Part shown: positions 1 to 10,900 of the stretch, piece by piece | How the letters are laid out: every line of letters begins with the position of its first letter | Numbering within the stretch: position 1 is the first letter of the stretch | Assembly: GCA_013399115.1 (NCBI GenBank) | Contig: VXAA01003306.1 | Span: forward strand, 327,695-391,694 | Direction of reading: 5' to 3' | From: Anseranas semipalmata | Taxonomy: Eukaryota > Chordata > Aves > Anseriformes > Anseranatidae | DNA: 64,000 bases | The notes under the pieces: model-generated | Told to the model about the DNA's origin: nothing | Database searches by the model: none | What the model saw: only the letters and a program-made list of their open reading frames with translations | Made by a program: the position numbers and the translations under genes

Positions 1-270
1 ACGCATCGGGCGCGCAACAGCCGGAGGGAGAGGCCCGGCCCCGGTAGCGGGGCGTGCGGCTCCCCGGGGGGATGCTGCAGGAGGGCTGACACCGTGCCGG
101 GGTGGTCACAGGGCGGGGGGCAGGAAGCTGCCCGTGGACACACAGAACGCGTGTGACAGCAGTCATTAGTGGAGCTGTTGAGGTGTCTGAGTCACGCGCG
201 GTACAGTTAGGACTCATCTGGCACCGCAGGTGAGAATTCCCCGTCGCAAATTCACGAGGGGCGGAATTGA
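1..270. promoter_or_regulatory. CpG-rich stretch at left edge, possible promoter or 5' exon
   Basis: The first ~270 bases are rich in G+C and CpG (many CGG, GCG and CCGG words), and CpG density drops quickly afterwards. This looks like the end of a CpG island belonging to a gene that starts near or beyond the left edge. On the + strand a good splice-donor match (CAG followed by GTGAGA, GT at 230-231) could end a non-coding first exon at 229. I recognise no coding sequence, and the direction of any transcript is unknown. Confidence 0.35.
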
Positions 271-3200
271 ATGGAGCCTTATTCAACCGTGCAGTCACAA
301 ATTAAATACCATTTAATCTTCTGTAATTGAAGGATCTTGCACAAGCATGCAAACCATCTCCGAAGGACCGCTGCCACCTGGCAGAGCTCTTGCCCCACTT
401 TGCAGGGAGGTGAGCCCACGCAGGCGGTGCGCGGGGCTTGAGACTTGACAAAGCAGAAAATGCCCTCGTTTGGGATGTCCCACGTCAGGCACTTCCAGCT
501 GAGCGGTAGTTTCACTCGATGCCATAAAGGGCTGGAGGAGCCGGCACCCCCGGGCACCCAGAAATGATGGCACAACTCGAGGAACGGCTCCAAGCAGGAG
601 TGGGAGAGCAGGGACTGGCAACTGTGGGTCTTGTCCTTGCTTGAAAACAGTGGCTCATGCTGCCTGTGGCGTTTCATTTCGCTGCTTTTATTAGTACTTG
701 TTTCACACGGAGTGATTGCGGTATGGCTCTTACTGGCTGTAGCCAGAGTGTGGAAATTAACCTTTAACCCTGTTGCCGTACAGGAGTGGATATAAATAAA
801 TGCACAAGAACAAATCTTGGTAGGCTTGAGCTTATCTCAGGGCAAACTCCCCCATTTGCACCGGCACATCCTCTGATGGGCTGACCCTCCCCTTCCCCTT
901 GGGATGGGAAATGTTTCGGTCTCGGCTGCACCCTGCCCCAGTCTGTTAGTGCAAAAAAAGGAGGCAGCCCCGGTGCTGGGGGCCCAATGACTTATTGCTG
1001 GGGGGAAGCTGCTGCACACGCGATAAAGCAGAGGGGAGAGCTTTGCACCAGCTGGAGCATTCGCACCGGGGCTGCTGTAGCTGTTGAGTGTGGGTCTGGA
1101 CGCTGCGGTGGGCTGGGTGACGCGCTGCCAGCCATGCCCGTGTGGCAGTGGGAAATGCAGACTTTTAATCTCGCCAGTGCAGGGAGCAGCGGTCAGGAAG
1201 CTGTGGTTGCACAGCCCTCACGTGCCTGCGAGCCTGCAGTGACCGAGCTGGCACCCTGGGCCAGTGCCCCCGTCGCTGCCTTCTGGCTGCGCTACAGGCA
1301 GGCAGTGTCTGCAGGCACCGGGGTGTCCCGTGTGCTGTGAGCACCACGCTACACTTCCCAGGGACAGCAGGGTCTGGAGTGCACGGGATAGTGCCTTGTG
1401 TGTGGTGGCCTGGGCTGGGACGCGGGGACACCCACCCCACCGCAGGGGTGACCTGGCCATGCTCCGAGCTGGCCCTGGCCATCAGGTCACGCTGCAGTGA
1501 GCCATCGCACAGGCGGTGGCTGCGCCTGGAGAGCACCCAGCAGGTGACTGCAGGTTTCCTGACTGCAGGGGATGGCCATTTGGCTGCAGCTTGGCATGTG
1601 GTGGCATGAGACTGGGCGCTGCTCAGCGATGCGTCACCGGTGGCACTCTGTGCATTTGGGTGACTGCTGAAAATAAGATGATGATCAGGTTGGCTTCTGC
1701 TGCACCAAAGTGGTTTTGAGAAGCAGCACCAAAAGCTCCTGGCAAGATGCAGGGCCAGCATGTAATGCAAGTGCATCGTTTCAGCACTGACACCCAACAA
1801 TCAGCGTGCAAATTAGTCAGGGCTCTCATTATTTCCCTGTCCTTTACTAAAAACAGGATGCTGGGTCCAGCTACCCAAAACTTGAAGAAACAAGAGATCG
1901 GGAAATGATAGCATGACTAGATCTTTACAGAGCCCTCCAAGAACGTGCCAGCAGCCTCGGGGTGAGCTGAGCATGGGGGAGTCCCTCCAGCAGCCCAGTG
2001 TCCCTGCAGTGCCCCAGGGCCACCTCGCTGCAGCCTGGGCAGGTGCGGGTCCTGGCATCTGGGACGTGGGGCTCCCCTCATCCCGGTGAGCGTTGCCCCA
2101 GTCATTTCCCTGGCTGATGACAGGGTCACATAGGCAACTGCTGAGCCCCACGAAGAAGCATTTCTTAACCGTGCCGTCTGGCCTGGGGTTATAGGTCAAA
2201 AGCAACCTGGAGACCTCGCAGCTCCAACGTGCCTGTGGATCAATTTGAGTCATGTCGCTTGCTGCCTTGTTGTGAGTTGTATGCTCATCAGTTTGGGGCT
2301 GGGAGGAGTTGTTAATGAAGCCATGTACAGAGATGGTGCTTAAACACATGATATGTGTGATACAACAGAGAAAAGGGAAAGGAACTGAGCAGAGGTTACT
2401 CTTTCTCCTTTTCCAGAAGGAGCCCCCAGCCACAGGTCACCCCCTGGGCTGTGAGCCTTAGGTACTGACCCATGGGTGTGCCCAGGAAGCATGGCCTCCG
2501 CCCATCCCTCCTGCCACTTGGGATCACGTTAAAGGAAAACCTTCTGCTTTGACCACTGATCCATTCTCTGTTCCCCACTGAAATGGTCTGGGAGGTGCCA
2601 CCATCACCCACATCTCATGTTTCAACTCCTCAGTGTTTTCATGCTGTTCTCTCTTGGGATGGGATTTCCTGGGAGACCTTGGCCAAAGCTGTTTTTCTGT
2701 TTCCTAGATCAAGAAAAGGCAGAGCACACTGTTTTACAACATTGAAAGTCCTCCTTGCTTTCTTTGCTTTTGCTCTGGCCCCTCAAGCTGCAGCCCCAGG
2801 ACAGGAGGTGTGCCAGGGGCTGGCCAGGGGTGGGAGCTCTGCTTCTGCTCGCTCTTCTCAAAATTCCCTTAAGCTGGCCAAAACTCCCAGCCTCGAGAAA
2901 TCTCAGGAGAGCCTTGCTGGGGTTTTGTGGTCCAGCAGACATCTCTCCCACCACCATGCCCAAGACCTGGTTGTCCCATGTGGGCTCCATCCCAGGTCCA
3001 CGTGGCACCACGGTGCAGAAAGCAGAGCTGTGTCTCCTCCCTGCTTCCCTTCTATCTGCTGGCATCAGAGGGTTGCTGGCAGGGAAGCCCACCCGTGTGA
3101 GGCCAGGCTGACACCCGCAGAGGAAGGGTTGGACCCAGTCCCTGCCAGAGCCAGGACCGTGTGGATGCAGTGTGGCCCTGGAGCTCATTAACCTGGAGCT

Positions 3201-3840
3201 GTTACAACCTTTGCTCACATGCTCCCTGGTGACTGGGGCCACACAGCTCCCAGCCCAGGGCTTTGCAACCTCCTCCTGCTGCTGGCATCAGCTCCCAGAC
3301 CATGGTGGGCACAGAGACCCCCACCCTCCTTCCCAGCCCACGCTCTGAGGATCCTTGGCTCTTCAAGGAGCCAGCCATTTGGGAACCTATGATTATTTCA
3401 AGGCTGGTGACGGATTCTCCCCTGGGGACACCTCGAGCTGCTCCTGGGGCTGAGGTGCGGAGGGGATGGATGCCACCTCCCAGCGATCACAGCCATGGGA
3501 CAACCACAGCCCTGCAGCCCCAAGGAACCTCCCTGTGCTGCTGAGATGCCCGCAGCCCATGCAGCGCCCGAGGCTGTGGGAAAGCTCTGCACCCAGCACA
3601 GCAGCAGGCAAGCTTCACACCACACGTTTGTCCCCAAGGAGCTGCCCATCACCTGGGATGGGGACAGTCCAGGGTGTTCAGAGCTGCAGCCCAGAGCCTG
3701 GGGCTGCTGCAGACTCTAAGCATGGCTTTCCAGCAGCAAAGAAGCTTACCTACAGCAAATAACTGTGAGAGTGCTCAGAAAATGCCCAATGTCAGCTAGT
3801 GACCTCACCTGAAATAAATCTGGGTGTTATATTTACAGTA
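271..3840. other. Gene-free, moderately GC-rich intergenic or intronic sequence
   Basis: Open frames here appear in several overlapping frames on both strands, as expected for GC-rich non-coding DNA. None gives a recognisable protein family or joins to a neighbour through splice sites. I see no repeat family that I can name. Confidence 0.5.
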
Positions 3841-3844
3841 CTCT

Positions 3845-3936
3845 GAAAAAAAAAAATAGAGAAAAGAAAAGAAAAGAAAAGAAAAGAAAAGAAAAGAAAA
3901 GAAAAGAAAAGAAAGAAGGAAAGAAGGAGAAAGAAA

Positions 3937-4020
<84 letters not shown>

Positions 4021-4025
4021 AAAAA
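3845..4025. repeat. Polypurine microsatellite (GAAAA)n then (GAAA)n
   Basis: About 180 bases on the + strand are almost purely purine. A run of A is followed by ten copies of the pentamer GAAAA (3861-3910), a short irregular GAAGG/GAGA section, and then about 20 copies of the tetramer GAAA (about 3940-4020). The opposite strand is polypyrimidine. Such tracts can form triplex DNA and mutate quickly in length. The leading A run suggests growth from a poly(A) stretch, but no retroposon body is recognisable just upstream. Confidence 0.95.
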
Positions 4026-7000
4026 CTTATTTTGCAAAGATGAAAGTGGTATGGACATTTTCCCATTCATTAAAAAAAAAATAGACTTGCTCTATATTTG
4101 GAGTTTGAGTCAATTGTCCCTAAATCCATTTGTGTGAGAAGTCATCAGCTTTCTGCCAGGCAACACCAAAACATCTTTTGAAACAAGGATTGCAAAAGAT
4201 TTGGGCCCTGGGAGGCTACCCAGCAAGGCAGGTGCTCTGGGGCAGCCAGTGGGGGACGTGCTGGCTGCCTTCTGCACCAGCACCGCTGGCAGTGGGATTT
4301 CTCTCCCGGCTGGGGACGCTGCAGAAAACCCTGCACAGCCCCTACCAGGACGTCCTCATGAGCATCCCCACCTGACCCCAGCCGGGAGCTCTCTGACTCA
4401 GTGCCCATTTGATTGACGTCTTGTTTTCTACCAGCTTCTTGCTTGGCTTTGGGACAGGAGGAAATGGGAGCCGTCGCGATGAGCCCAGTAATTCTCCCCA
4501 GGGTAGTTTTGGGGTGTGTGCCTCAGCCAGGGGCGCTGCCTGCAAGGACAGGGTGTTTGATGGCTGCACTGGCGCTTGTCCAGGGGAGGTAGGTTTGTAA
4601 CAGCAGCAGCCTACAAGGAAAGCAAGCAAAATTTTCTCTCCAGCCTTAGTAAAATCATTTTGGGTGGCAGGAAGTGGCTGGGAAATTTTGGACCCCCGAG
4701 CCCATGCTGGGATGCTCCTGGGGAGAAAACTGGGGGGACAAGGACGAGGGGAAGCTCTCAGGCCACCCAGCTCTGTGTCACGCAGTAGCACCAGAGGGGA
4801 CGAGGGCCAGAGCCACCTGCAACCAGAGCTGCACTGCTGACATTTCCCAGTCTGGAAAGCAACACTGGGGCTGCGAGCTGCTGTCCCTGTGGGAAACAGA
4901 GCCATGCCCCTGGTCCCCGCGGCCAGAGCGCAGGAGGTGGCTGTCCCTTCCTGCAGAGCCACTCAGGGACAGGAGCCCTGCGTCCTAGCTCACCTGGGTG
5001 CCAGGTGCTTAATGTCAAGGCCAAATCTTGCTAAGCCGACCCTGGGCCGGGTCCCAGCCTGGCTGCGCCACGCTGCAGCCACCGGGCAAGGGCAGGTCGG
5101 GCTGGGATGCCACGGGGCTGTTCCTGCACTTCCAGGCTGGGTGAATCCAGCAACCTGCAACCATCAGCTCATGCAGAAATGGTTTCTGGCTCTTTTGACT
5201 CTGGCCACGTATTTGTCTTGTGCAAGATGAGGCTTTGGATATCGGTCAAGCTGCAGAGCGGCACTGAGCCTCGGGACCTGGCCAAGCAGAGAGGGGAAGC
5301 TCGGTCCTCCCATGGCAAGAGTGAAGAACTGGGCTGAACCGATCAAAGAGCAAAGCCCCAGCCACCCAGCGAGGCTGCCCTGCTGGAATTTCAGCATGGA
5401 TTTGCTTGTGGCTTGCCTGTTCGAGCTGGAGCCCTGGGGCTGTGACCGAGAGATGCTCACACCGAGATGCGAGTGCAGCGGGGCTGGGACGCGCGCAGCA
5501 GCGGTGGTTGTGGAGGACACCACTTGGCAGCAGCACCCACGCGTGCTTGCGGCAGGCACCAGGAGCACACTGGCCCATCCATCAGCTTCGTCTGCTCACA
5601 GTTTATTTTAAATCACTTGCTGTCGCAGGAGGCAGGAACTACCTACACTTGAATTCAAGCCAGGACAGTTACGAGCAAATAGAATGAAGCCTGGGTCTTC
5701 CATTCCTAGGAGTGGGAAAATTAAAAGTGAGGAAATCACTCTTCTGTGCATGTCCAGCCTTGCCTGCTCGGTGAGGGCTGAGCGTGGTCGGAGCGGTACG
5801 TCCCGCAGCAGCAGCTCACTTTGCTGGTGCGATCCAGACTTGCCCCTTCCCTTTGGTCCCTGCACCCCGTGGCACAGAGCCACACCACGTCTTCCCCAGC
5901 AGCTGGTGCCCACAGGGGACACTACTGCTGGCCACCACCGTGGTGCCACAGTGCCGTGGTGACATGGTGACATGGAGACGTGGCCCAGCTCTGGTATGGA
6001 CACAAAGCTGCTCCCTTGTCCCCATGCGGGAGAAGGGGCCCTGGGGTACCTGGGAGGGGGCTGGTGCCAGCGGGGCCAGCAGGGGGGGACATGGGCTGGC
6101 TTTGGGGCACCCGCACTGCACACAGCCACCCTGGCCATGCCACCAGCATTGGCGCTGCTCTGCTTCCTCTTCCTCAGCGGTGACCTTCCTGCGCTCTCCG
6201 GGGCTGGTGCTGCAGTAGGATCCCTGGGACAAGGGGTGTTTATCCAGCGCTGAGATCAACCCTGAGGCTTAAATCACAACCTGGGAGCATCTGCTCCAGG
6301 CAGTGCCCAGGCTCCTCAGCCGTGTTGATGTCTGTCCTTGCGGTGACTTCATCATCACTATTTCCATGCTATCTTCAGCCTGCAACATGCCAGGCAGCTG
6401 CTGTCTGTGGGCAACAAGTGAAGGATGGGGCTGCAAAGGAGGGAGCAGACATGGGGTAGTTTTTCCATGAGCTGGTTGATGAGGGTCTCTCCTTGCAGAG
6501 TGCTTTGGTCTAGGGACCCTGTTTAGCAGCTCTTTATGTGCTTCTTGATCAAGATTGTGAAGCCAGGTGTGAAAAGTGGGGGAGGGACCTGGGGAGCTGA
6601 TGGTGAGCCTGGAGCAAGGTACCCTATTGGGACATTCCTCCTTGTTGAGCTCCTGCGGCTGCAGTAAAGGCTGTATGGTAGCACTGAGCAAAGTCTTTGG
6701 AGCCTTACAGCACAGCTACCTGCAGAGCCAGTGGGACGCAAGGACAGGAGGTCTCCTCCGTCTGCTGCTCACAAAGAAACGCAGCAGCTCAGAGGGCATG
6801 GACCCGGCCACGCTCCCAGTGCCACCCAGGGCTGAAACCCAAGAGAGCTCCCAGTACGGGAGGGCAGCTATAAATGTCCTGCCCTGAGCAGGTTTCGCTA
6901 TATTGAGAGGAGGAAGGGAACACTAAAGTCTTCTCTTAATCCGCAGTCTGGTTTTGCTCTGAGATGATAGGAACAAATCCCTGGGTGTCCCCCTGAGCTT

Positions 7001-7850
7001 TTATACGCGCACATTTCTGCTCCCGCCATACCCCTGCCCCATACTCCCCACGCCTACCTCATGGACCTGAAAAACATGCACTGGGGGCTAAAACTAGCAC
7101 CGGGCCATTTACCACCAGGCCAGCGGCCGGGCAGGGGCAGCAGCAGCTCGGCCACTGTGGGAAAGTCGGGGCCTTGTCCCCAGATGGGGCCGGTGCCCAC
7201 AGAGTGGCATGGCCACACGCTGCAGCACCGGGGAGCGCAGCCGCCTGCAGCACGGCCGCTCTGCCCCATTTTCTGTGCTCCTGGGGCCATTCACGTTTCC
7301 TGGGTGGTCTCTGTGGCTGCGTGCCTGGAGCAGGGCAGCAGCACCACGGGGCACGGCCACATCAGGGCCACCATGGAGAAATGTCCCACCCCAGCACGGT
7401 GCGGCTCGTGCCTGATGAGAGCTGACAGCCACAGGGCTGCGGCGTCTGCAAGTCGCAGAGGAGTTGGGACAAACGAAGGACGCTCAGCAGGAGGGCCGGG
7501 CCCCAGTCTCATCTCTCACCCTTGTCCTGGCTGGGGAAAGCACTGGCCTTTGGGTGCCTGGGTGCTGCCAGCTCCAGGCCAGCCCTGCTGGTCAGAGCTT
7601 GTGTCACCGCAGGGACGGGGGGGGATCAACACCACAGAGCTCGCTGGCAGAGGAGTGAAAGCCTTGGCGGCCACCCAGGCATTTCGAAAACCCTCCCCCA
7701 GATGAGTGAGGCCAGACAGAGCCTCCCCATGTGCACCTTGGCTACGGGGAGCTGGGAGAGGAGGTAGGGTCACAGTGACATTGGCGACGGGGCTCCAGAG
7801 TGGAGGGTACCAGAGGACAGGGGCAAGTCTTCGCTGTCTGGGCACCATCC
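4026..7850. other. Gene-free, GC-rich sequence
   Basis: No exon, RNA gene or named repeat could be supported. The many open frames are overlapping, in-frame artefacts of high GC, with no family resemblance. Confidence 0.5.
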
Positions 7851-7918
7851 CGTGTATTTGTTTAAAAACTCCTGTATGTGTCAAAGGTCACATACCGGAG
7901 TTTTTAAGCAAATACATG
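7851..7918. ncRNA. Near-perfect 30-bp hairpin, miRNA-precursor-like
   Basis: Bases 7851-7880 pair with 7889-7918 around an 8-base loop (7881-7888). Of 30 positions, 27 are Watson-Crick, two are G-T wobbles (7852/7917 and 7861/7908) and one is a T-C mismatch (7873/7896). Size, short loop and wobble pairs fit a microRNA precursor, and the inverse strand folds as well. An inverted-repeat transposon relic or a recent local inverted duplication would look similar. I could not match it to a known miRNA from memory, so no name is given. Confidence 0.4.
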
Positions 7919-10900
7919 CAGCCCCTGATCACGGCGTTGGTCGCTGACTGGCACGCTCTGCATCCTGCATCCTGGGTGCAGATCAAGCACAGGGCACGGC
8001 TGCAGCGCATGAGCAGCGTTCGCTCAGCCTGGATCCGCCTGGGTTCACCATCCCAGGGCTCAGCACTGAGCTGAACCCACAGTGCTCATGCCCGAGGCAT
8101 GTCCATGTTTCTGCTCGCAGGAGCCCTGCGCCGTCCCCCAGCGACACTGAGCGTCTGCACCCCACAGGCTTGGCTGCCACAGCTGCCGTTGGAAACTTCA
8201 GAGAGGTCTGGCACGGCAGCGAGCTTTAACGGCCCCGAGAGGGTGACCCGGCATCTGTGCCTGTCAGTTTGCACCTGAGGCAGTGGCCTGCCCCAGCCCA
8301 GAGCTTTCCGAGGCGCTGACCTTAAAAAGCGTGCAGCTCGGGCTGCTTGGAAGGGCTCTGCTCCCAGGCTTTTCCACCGGGCCTTGGCAGGCGCCCCGGC
8401 CCCACCGGCCAAGCGCTCCCACCCAGCGCGGCTGTCACCAAGCCCAGCTGCAGCAGCCTTAAGAGGCTACTCCATGGGGACCGAGCCCCAGCGCGGCCCT
8501 CAGAGCCCTCTCCGGGATGCACGTGGAGGGAAAGCTTCTTCCCAAACCTGCCCAAGCAGCAAACACCTCAGCACCCCTCTCCCATACCCTGAAGTCCAGG
8601 TTTCTGTTTCTCCTGCTGACAGTCTCCTTGGAAGGAAGAAAAGCAGCAAAAGCCTTTCATGGCGTTTGGGAACAGATATTTTTGCTTCACCTTTAGCAAA
8701 GATAATTTATTTCTCTTGGTTGCACTGGTGTTAAATGCAGTAAGCATACAAAGCCATACCGCGTTGTATTTTAAGTGACTGTGAAGAAGACAGCACTTCT
8801 GTCTGTTGGATGGGGTGCTGCTGCAGAGCTGCCTGCAGGGCACCAGCTCCCAGCCCCACCGACAGCCCTGGGGAAACCGGAGCCAGGCAGGCTTTGAATT
8901 TCTACTGCAAAAGCCTAGGAGGAAGGAAAGGGGGCTTAAAACATTCTTTTCTCTCTTTTTTTTTTTTGCAATGCTAATAAAGAAGCCAAAATTTATTAGC
9001 AAAAATGCTAATAAAGAAGCCCATTTGCCTTCTCTTCAACCCCCTTCCAAACATTTGGGTATTGGACAATGCAGAAAACTTGGAACCTGTGATGCAGCTG
9101 AGCAGAAGAGCGAGAAGGGGCCATAAGTCAGCATAGCCCGAAAATAGAACAAGAGGGTTATCTGAAAAATGCACTAAACATAGAAAAAACCAGTTCAGGC
9201 CCCCAGCTGCAGTGTGGGCAGCCCAGCACACAGCAGAGAGTCCCTTGCAGACGGATGCGCTCCTACAGGCCTCATCGCCCCAGCTCAGCACCAAGCGGGC
9301 TCGCACCTCGCCAGCCACGTAGCCCGCAGGCAGCTCCTGCAGCTCCACGTCTTTCTCAGATTCGGTGATTTCTGGTTATTAGCTCCTGCGATTAAAAAAT
9401 AAAACCTCCCTCTGAGGATGAGGACTGAGACAATGGCAGAAAATGTGTCTGACAGGGCCAGCTCTTGGCGTGGAGGCTTTGAAACGCGGCAGGCAAGTCT
9501 CCTTGAAAGAGGTCCAAGAGCCCTTGGGGTCCTCAGGGCTCACGGCGCGCAGCCCAGGCGAGCCCCAGCAGCCCAGCGCCCCCCCCTCTGCAGCCCCCCC
9601 AGGGCAGCATTGCCACGGGCAGTGGCTCCGCGCCCCAGAGGGCGGCTCCGGAGCTGGGCACGTGCTGCGGGTCCCAGCCCGCCTGCCGTGGTTGGGTNTT
9701 GGGTCGGTCTTGTGAACAAGTCATACCTGGAGCACAAGGCTAGCTTCGTCAGCTGGTGCTTGTCCGTGCACTTTATTGACAGATTTTAGGTAAATACTTC
9801 ACCAGGCATTTCTGACGCAGAGCGCACGTGGGTTGTGAAGAGGCACCGCTCCCTGCCAGTGCTTCACCCAAGAGCCAGCACACCTCCCTGACACTGCTGC
9901 TCCCTATCTCTTCCTCATCTCCAGCCGCAGTTTCGGCCACTTGAGGAAGCTGGTTTTGCAAGATGAGAAACACAAACATACCTCTAAGGTTGGCGACCAG
10001 ACCCTCCCTGATCCGCCGGACTGCGGGGCTCAGCCCACACGGTTAATCACTTCTTTCATAAAAACTGTGTCACACAGCTCTCACAAACAGCGCCAGGCCC
10101 TCCTGCCCTCACCTGTGCACGGCACCGTGACAGCCCAGCACGAAGGGGCCGGAGAGGCGAGCTCAGGCGGGGAGCAGGAGGGGACACTCTGGCCCCACGC
10201 CAGCTGCCAACAGGGGCGAGTGGCCTCGCGCTGCCTGGCGCCGGGGTTCGCAGGGTTCGCGACCCCATGAGCCCGCCCGAGCAAGGACAGCGAGCAGTGG
10301 GGTTGTCGGGGGCTGATCCACAATGGGGGGATGGAGCCAGGCACGGGGGTCTAGTGGGAAGGGTTACAGCCAGACCCTTCACCCGGCCCTGCATCGGCAT
10401 CCCCAGGTCTCGGCAACGCCCCCCAGGCAGCTCTGCAGCCTCTCTTCCCAGGTGGGCTGTTCACAGAAATTTCATTTTAGTGACCTTCCTTAGTCTCATC
10501 TGATTGAAGGCAATGACACCAGGGCAGTGGCAGAAAGATCATGTTTTGGAGAGCTCGTGGTTTTCTATCTACAAACCTCTTCACCTCTGAACCATCGCAC
10601 ACTTAGATAAAGGGCTCTGGCAGAATTGCTTCTCCTGCTAAACCCATTTCGCTCAGTTTGATTGTTTGCGTGTGTGTAACTCAGGTTGTTAAAAAAAAAA
10701 CTTTTTACTTCCTGCTCTTCCACTGCTGAAGGCCACCGTGCAGGTGATGCAAGAGCTGGCTGCGATTGCAGCCTGGCCGTGCACGGCCGTGCCCCGGGCA
10801 CCGAGGGTTGCGCAAGGGGTGTTGACGGACCGGGTGTGAAAGTAAAGCCAGAACAGAGACCACTGCTCCCCTTGCACTGTGGGGAGGGTGTAGAAATGCA

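Noticed and set aside
3792..4070. Open frames of repeated phenylalanine, serine and leucine on the - strand
   Set aside because: A direct result of the GAAA/GAAAA microsatellite, not a protein.
7851..7918. Naming the hairpin as a known miRNA such as miR-499 or miR-644
   Set aside because: The arm sequences do not match those mature miRNAs, which lie in other genes (MYH7B and ITCH in human).
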